A program made the translations under genes and the position numbers. DNA of 64,000 nt from an uncultured Spirochaetaceae bacterium (GTDB lineage Bacteria; Spirochaetota; Spirochaetia; Treponematales; Treponemataceae): assembly GCA_902783155.1 (NCBI GenBank), contig CACZPR010000007.1, positions 1-64,000 on the forward strand. The letters are read 5' to 3'. The notes below the pieces were generated by a model, which ran no database searches, was not told where the DNA came from, and saw only the letters and a program-made list of their open reading frames with translations. This document shows, one piece after another, positions 60,203 to 64,000 of this stretch (position 1 is its first letter; the number at the start of each line of letters is the position of its first letter).

Positions 60203-61123
60203 ATGCAACCAACACTTTTAGTCCTTGCCGCGGGTATGGGAAGCCGCTACGGCGGAGTCAAGCAGATTGATGCTGTAGGAAAAAACGGAGAGTGCCTTCT
60301 GGATTTCTCCGCGTTCGATGCGGGTTCGGAAAAGTCGTCTTCATAATAAGGAAAGATATTGAGAAGGACTTCCGGGAGCGGCTCTTCGACAGGGTGGCGC
60401 GCAACATGAACGCCGAATATGTCTTCCAGACACCGGACGCGCTTCTCACGGCGGAAGAGCAAAAAATTGCGCAGGAAGCGAACCGCGCAAAGTCGTGGGG
60501 AACGGTCCATGCGGTTTTGTGCGCGAAGGACAGAATCAACGAGCCTTTCGCGGTCATCAACGCGGACGACTACTACGGCAGGAGTGCGTTCGAGATGCTC
60601 GGAAGTTATCTTTCTTCTATATAATAAAGACTCTGCAGAGCACGCCATGGTCGGCTATATTCTCGGACACACAATGAGCCGAAACGGCTCTGTGAGCCGC
60701 GGAGTGTGCGAGGTTTCTGGAGGTTGTCTGAAATCAATCACCGAGAACACGAAAATCTACTACACTGGGGAGAATTTCAGCGGCAGTGAAATCGAGTCAA
60801 ATCTTGACGGAAAAATCATCAGAATGACCGGTAACGAGACCGTGAGCATGAACCTGTTCGGCTTCTCTCCAAAAGCGTTCGAGAGCTTCGAGGAATACTG
60901 GGCGAATTTCAAAAAAACTTCGCTCACACTTCCGAAAGCCGAGGCCCTGCTTCCAGTCGCCGCAAGCGAAATGATTGAGAAGGGGGAAGGCAGAATCAAA
61001 ATGTTCACTTCCGGGGAAAGCTGGTTCGGAATGACTTACCCCGAGGACAAGCAGGTCGTGAAGGACGAGATTGAAAAGAAAATCGAATCGGGATATTATC
61101 CTGATAAATTATGGAGGAAATAA
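60203..61123 (+). pseudogene. Frameshifted nucleotidyltransferase
   Basis: AGGAGG and an ATG at 60203 start a normal nucleotidyltransferase (TLLVLAAGMGSRYGGVKQID). The frame breaks near 60320: the first frame soon stops, and the expected continuation GFGKVVFIIRKDIEKDF is found two frames over. That frame runs through NADDYYGRSAFEML and stops near 60624, where a second shift is needed to reach EHAMVGYILGHTMSRNG and the C-terminal part ending at KLWRK (61123). Together the pieces make one protein of about 305 residues. Two separate breaks suggest a real pseudogene, though sequencing error cannot be excluded. The region is G+C-rich like the mutase gene after it. Confidence 0.85.
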
Positions 61124-61124
61124 A

Positions 61125-62231
61125 ATGAAACAACATTACGACTATATTTTCGTCGGAGCGGGACTTTTCTCGGCGACAATGGCGAACGAGGCAAAAAAAC
61201 GCGGCAAAAGCTGCCTCATAATAGAAAAACGAGACCACATCGCGGGGAACATCTACACGGAGAACGTGGAGGGAATCAACTTTCATAAGTACGGAGCTCA
61301 CATTTTCCACACGGACTCGAAGAAAATCTGGGACTATGTGAACGAATTCGCGGAATTCAACCGATACACGAACTGTCCTGTCGCTAATTGGAAAAATCAG
61401 CTTTACAACCTTCCGTTCAACATGAACACATTCAACAAAATCTGGCCGGACGTGGTCACCCCGGGACAGGCGAAAAAGCGGATTGAAGAGCAGGCATCCG
61501 TGATGGCGGGGAAAACTCCGCAGAACCTTGAGGAGCAGGCGATTTCGCTCGTGGGCCGGGACATCTACGAGCGGCTCATAAAGGGCTACACGGAAAAACA
61601 GTGGGGAAGAAAATGCACGGAGCTTCCGGCGAGCATCATAAAGCGGCTTCCGGTCAGGCTCACGTTCGACAACAACTACTTCAACGACCGCTATCAGGGA
61701 ATCCCGATTGGAGGCTACACTCAGATTGTCGAGAAAATGCTTTCGGGCTGCGACATTCTCCTGAACACGGACTTCTTCGACGACAGGGAAAAGTGGCTTT
61801 CCATGGCCGACAAAGTCGTCTACACGGGAACAATCGACCGTTTTTTTGATTATTCGGAAGGCGAGCTTGAGTACCGCTCGCTCAGGTTCGAGACGGAGAC
61901 TCTCGACTGCGAGAACTTCCAGGGGAACGCGGTCATCAATTATACCGAAGCGGAGATTCCGTACACCAGAATCATCGAGCACAAGCATTTTGAATTCGGA
62001 AATCAGCCAAAGACAATCATCACCCGCGAATATCCGGCCACATGGAAGCAGGGAGACGAGCCTTATTATGCAGTGAACGATGAGAAAAACACAGCCCTAT
62101 ACGAAAAATACAAGGCTCTTGCCGCCAAGCAGGACAAGGTGATTTTCGGCGGCAGGCTCGGCATGTACCGCTACTTCGACATGGATGACACCATCACCGC
62201 GGCGCTTGAAACAGCCGAAAAACTGTTTTAA
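61125..62231 (+). CDS. glf: UDP-galactopyranose mutase (second)
   Basis: A 368-residue flavoenzyme of the same reaction as the mutase at 51141 but of the longer-known Glf branch. It has YIFVGAGLFSATMANEAKKR, EKRDHIAGNIYTE, KYGAHIFHTD, YTEKQWG, RLPVRLTFD and RLGMYRYFDMD. The ATG at 61125 follows GGAGG and lies just after the pseudogene stop; an upstream in-frame ATG would add 18 residues overlapping the pseudogene. Codon use is clearly G+C-richer than in the first mutase gene, so this copy was probably acquired separately. Confidence 0.94.
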   Translation: MKQHYDYIFVGAGLFSATMANEAKKRGKSCLIIEKRDHIAGNIYTENVEGINFHKYGAHIFHTDSKKIWDYVNEFAEFNRYTNCPVANWKNQLYNLPFNMNTFNKIWPDVVTPGQAKKRIEEQASVMAGKTPQNLEEQAISLVGRDIYERLIKGYTEKQWGRKCTELPASIIKRLPVRLTFDNNYFNDRYQGIPIGGYTQIVEKMLSGCDILLNTDFFDDREKWLSMADKVVYTGTIDRFFDYSEGELEYRSLRFETETLDCENFQGNAVINYTEAEIPYTRIIEHKHFEFGNQPKTIITREYPATWKQGDEPYYAVNDEKNTALYEKYKALAAKQDKVIFGGRLGMYRYFDMDDTITAALETAEKLF

Positions 62232-62246
62232 ATTCCGATAAATACC

Positions 62247-62281
62247 AGGCAGTTTGCAAAATCAAATCAGGCAAACTGCCT
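62247..62281. terminator. Hairpin between convergent glf and wzt genes
   Basis: AGGCAGTTTGC (62247-62257) and GCAAACTGCCT (62271-62281) are perfect 11-bp arms with a 13-base loop. T-rich and A-rich sequence lies on the two sides, in keeping with a terminator usable from both directions. Confidence 0.7.
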
Positions 62282-62309
62282 TAAAAAAGAAGAAACTGAA
62301 TCTTACAGC

Positions 62310-63464
62310 CTAAACCTCAGGCTCCTTATACTTCACCGCAATGCCCTTCACGCATACTTTCTCGTTTCGGAGTATATCATCTGCGGTGAAGTCTACCCGG
62401 ATTTTGTCTCCTGCATGCTTATGGCTGTCTTTGAGCGGGAATGAGAATACTTTTTCGCCTGGTGCAAGCTTCTGCACCATAAGCGGCTCTGAGCCTTCGA
62501 CCGCGATTTTTAGCCCACCTTCCGGGGCAAGAATCTCGGCGTGAATCTCTACAAGAACCGGTCTGTCTTTTTCAACGGCGATATAAGCGAATGATTCCCT
62601 TTCCTTCATTATATTTTTTACAGAATCACCCTCGCCTTCTTCTTTCCAATAACGGTTGTCAAAGGCATTTTTTGCACTTGGAATTGCTTTGAATTTTTCT
62701 ATTAAAGCAGACTTCTCTTCCGGCTTACGAACGCCCATGAAATCAAGGTACTCGCCGTGAACATTTTTAGGGTTTCCCTCTGCACGAATAAGGCCTGCAT
62801 CAATCCAAATGCTCCTCTCGCATATCTGCTCAATCTGCCCAAGAGAATGAGAGACAATTACGATTGTCGTTCCCTCTGCTTTTATTTCCTTAAGGCGGTT
62901 AAAGCACTTTTCCTGGAAGGCAGCGTCACCGACAGCAAGAATCTCATCGATAAGAAGGATATCGGCATCAACATTGATTGCAACGGCAAAGGCAAGTCTC
63001 ATGTACATTCCGGAAGAATATGTGCGCACAGGATTGTCGATAAATTCCTCAAGTTCAGAGAAAGCGATTATATCGTCAATTTTTTTATCAATTTCCTTCT
63101 TGTTGAGACCAAAAATCGCCGCATTAGTATAGATATTCTCACGACCGCTCATGTCCGGGTGAAATCCGGCACCAAGTTCAATCAGCGCTGACACCCTGCC
63201 CAACATTTCAATCGTGCCTGAGTCCGGGTACATGATTTTGGTAAGGAGTTTGAGCGTGGTGCTCTTTCCACATCCGTTGTGCCCAATCAGTCCTATGGCC
63301 TCGCCTTTTTTTACGTTGAAGCTGATTCCTTTCAGGACGCTGCGTCTCTCGTATCTGTTGCGGTTCCAGAAAAGTACACGTTCCTTGAGCTGATTGCTTT
63401 TGTCGAAATAGACCTTGAAGGATTTTTTTATGTCCTTTACTTCAATGGCGTTTTCTGAGTCCAT
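62310..63464 (-). CDS. ABC exporter ATP-binding protein, Wzt type with C-terminal domain
   Basis: A 384-residue ATPase of the polysaccharide export ABC family. Walker A is GHNGCGKST (61-69), signature YSSGMYMRLAFA and Walker B ILLIDEIL. A C-terminal extension of about 140 residues after the ATPase domain is beta-rich and corresponds to the substrate-recognition domain of Wzt proteins. It is 11 bases after the permease gene and convergent with glf. Such exporters move fully assembled lipid-linked O-antigen or related polymers to the periplasm. Confidence 0.92.
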   Translation of the reverse strand: MDSENAIEVKDIKKSFKVYFDKSNQLKERVLFWNRNRYERRSVLKGISFNVKKGEAIGLIGHNGCGKSTTLKLLTKIMYPDSGTIEMLGRVSALIELGAGFHPDMSGRENIYTNAAIFGLNKKEIDKKIDDIIAFSELEEFIDNPVRTYSSGMYMRLAFAVAINVDADILLIDEILAVGDAAFQEKCFNRLKEIKAEGTTIVIVSHSLGQIEQICERSIWIDAGLIRAEGNPKNVHGEYLDFMGVRKPEEKSALIEKFKAIPSAKNAFDNRYWKEEGEGDSVKNIMKERESFAYIAVEKDRPVLVEIHAEILAPEGGLKIAVEGSEPLMVQKLAPGEKVFSFPLKDSHKHAGDKIRVDFTADDILRNEKVCVKGIAVKYKEPEV

Positions 63465-63475
63465 GTCATTCCTCC

Positions 63476-64000
63476 CTACAAGTTTTCCGCAAAGCCTTTC
63501 TGAAGCTTGGAAAACACCAGTTCGCCAAGGACCAGGAAGAACACCCCCATTGCCACTGCCACGCCCAAAGTCTTCAGATCAGGAACCTGTTTGTAATACA
63601 GAATGTCACGATAAGATTCGATAATGTGCGACATGGGATTTAATTTAAAAACTAGAAGGTATTTCTCTGGAATACTTGACGATGGATACATGACAGGAGT
63701 AATAAACTGCCATGCCATTGTAATGATGCCTAGGAAATGCGCTACATCTCTGACGTAAACTGTAATTGCGGAGAACAAAAGCGTCATGCCCAGTGCAAGA
63801 AAATATTCCACAATCATAATGGCGGGAAGATAAAGCAGGGCTACAAAGTTTACACCGTGCCTTGTAAAGATGATCACCGCAAAGATAACGATAAAAGTAT
63901 AAAGCATGTTGACAAACTGGCTCGTGACGAAGGAAATGGGCAGCACTTCACGAGGAAAATATATTTTTTTGACCAAATCTCCATAAGAAAACACGCAGTT
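63476..64000 (-). CDS. ABC exporter permease, Wzm type (partial)
   Basis: The visible 175 or so C-terminal residues of an ABC-2-type permease; the start lies beyond the right edge. Five to six hydrophobic helices are visible, with IKKIYFPREVLPISFV just before the helices (typical of Wzm/TagG permeases) and ITPVMYPSSSIPEKY in the loop. The gene is followed by the Wzt-type ATPase, so the two form one exporter. It would move a long glycan on a lipid carrier across the inner membrane. Confidence 0.9.
   Translation of the reverse strand, partial: NCVFSYGDLVKKIYFPREVLPISFVTSQFVNMLYTFIVIFAVIIFTRHGVNFVALLYLPAIMIVEYFLALGMTLLFSAITVYVRDVAHFLGIITMAWQFITPVMYPSSSIPEKYLLVFKLNPMSHIIESYRDILYYKQVPDLKTLGVAVAMGVFFLVLGELVFSKLQKGFAENL

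Noticed and set aside
61005-61988. Long open frame of 327 codons on the minus strand
   Set aside because: It is the antisense of the second UDP-galactopyranose mutase gene; the product is Arg/Val/Phe-rich with no motif, as expected from a G+C-rich gene read backwards.
1-64000. CRISPR arrays, tRNA, rRNA and insertion sequences
   Set aside because: No regularly spaced direct repeats, no cloverleaf-like sequence, and no transposase was found; the only recombinase is the one at 33.8 kb.

Overview
The window looks like a chromosomal surface-glycan region from a host-associated spirochaete, most likely a gut or rumen Treponema. The signs are AT-rich DNA, several short lipoproteins with FxxC-type lipoboxes, three copies of the AAA_14/DUF4143 ATPase family, a DUF4469 HU-like protein, and a pseudaminic-type nonulosonic acid gene set of the kind linked to Treponema flagellin glycans. 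Genus is inferred; there is no rRNA, tRNA or marker protein here to prove it.

Layout. 0-6.8 kb: a GH31 glycosidase, then a leftward set of small envelope or signalling genes (CAP lipoprotein, two zinc-ribbon DUF4190 proteins, low-molecular-weight tyrosine phosphatase, exported protein, SH3 lipoprotein) and the first AAA_14 ATPase. 6.8-12.4 kb: leftward glycosyltransferases (DUF4422, two GT2, one GT8) around a secreted GH30 glycosidase. 12.7-23.8 kb: a rightward operon with a WecE-type aminotransferase, ATP-grasp ligase, polyprenyl-type GT2, divergent DegT protein, Wzx flippase, DRE-TIM aldolase, GT-B-like proteins and a GT-C-like membrane protein. This suggests an N-acylated amino sugar is made and exported. 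23.8-26.4 kb: PseB and a second flippase.

26.6-43.8 kb holds two divergent nonulosonic-acid-type operons. The leftward one has a SpsF-type cytidylyltransferase, DegT aminotransferase, NeuB-type synthase, YdcF-like protein, an unknown protein, GT2 and GT-C-like protein. The rightward one has PseC, aldo/keto reductase, PseF, a class III aminotransferase, a TIM-barrel protein, the second AAA_14 ATPase, PseH, a small ORF, an ATPase plus TOPRIM pair, and PseI. No PseG is visible. Between the operons lies a FimB-sized tyrosine recombinase gene flanked by identical 22-bp inverted repeats. A good -35/-10 pair inside the repeats points outward into the leftward operon. This looks like a self-contained invertible promoter that would feed one or other sugar operon, and is the most interesting structure here.

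43.9-46.4 kb is a G+C-richer island (HU-like protein, AAA_15 ATPase) ending in a nine-G tract. 46.5-56.5 kb is a rightward operon with two DUF4422-GT8 fusions, RfbF and RfbG for a CDP-6-deoxyhexose, a reductase/epimerase, UDP-galactopyranose mutase, GT2 and small genes. 56.7-62.2 kb has the third AAA_14 ATPase, a LicD protein with a 78-bp tandem repeat, a LicC-like nucleotidyltransferase, a frameshifted nucleotidyltransferase and a second UDP-galactopyranose mutase. The right edge has a leftward Wzt/Wzm ABC exporter cut by the window end. Two flippases plus one ABC exporter imply more than one exported glycan.
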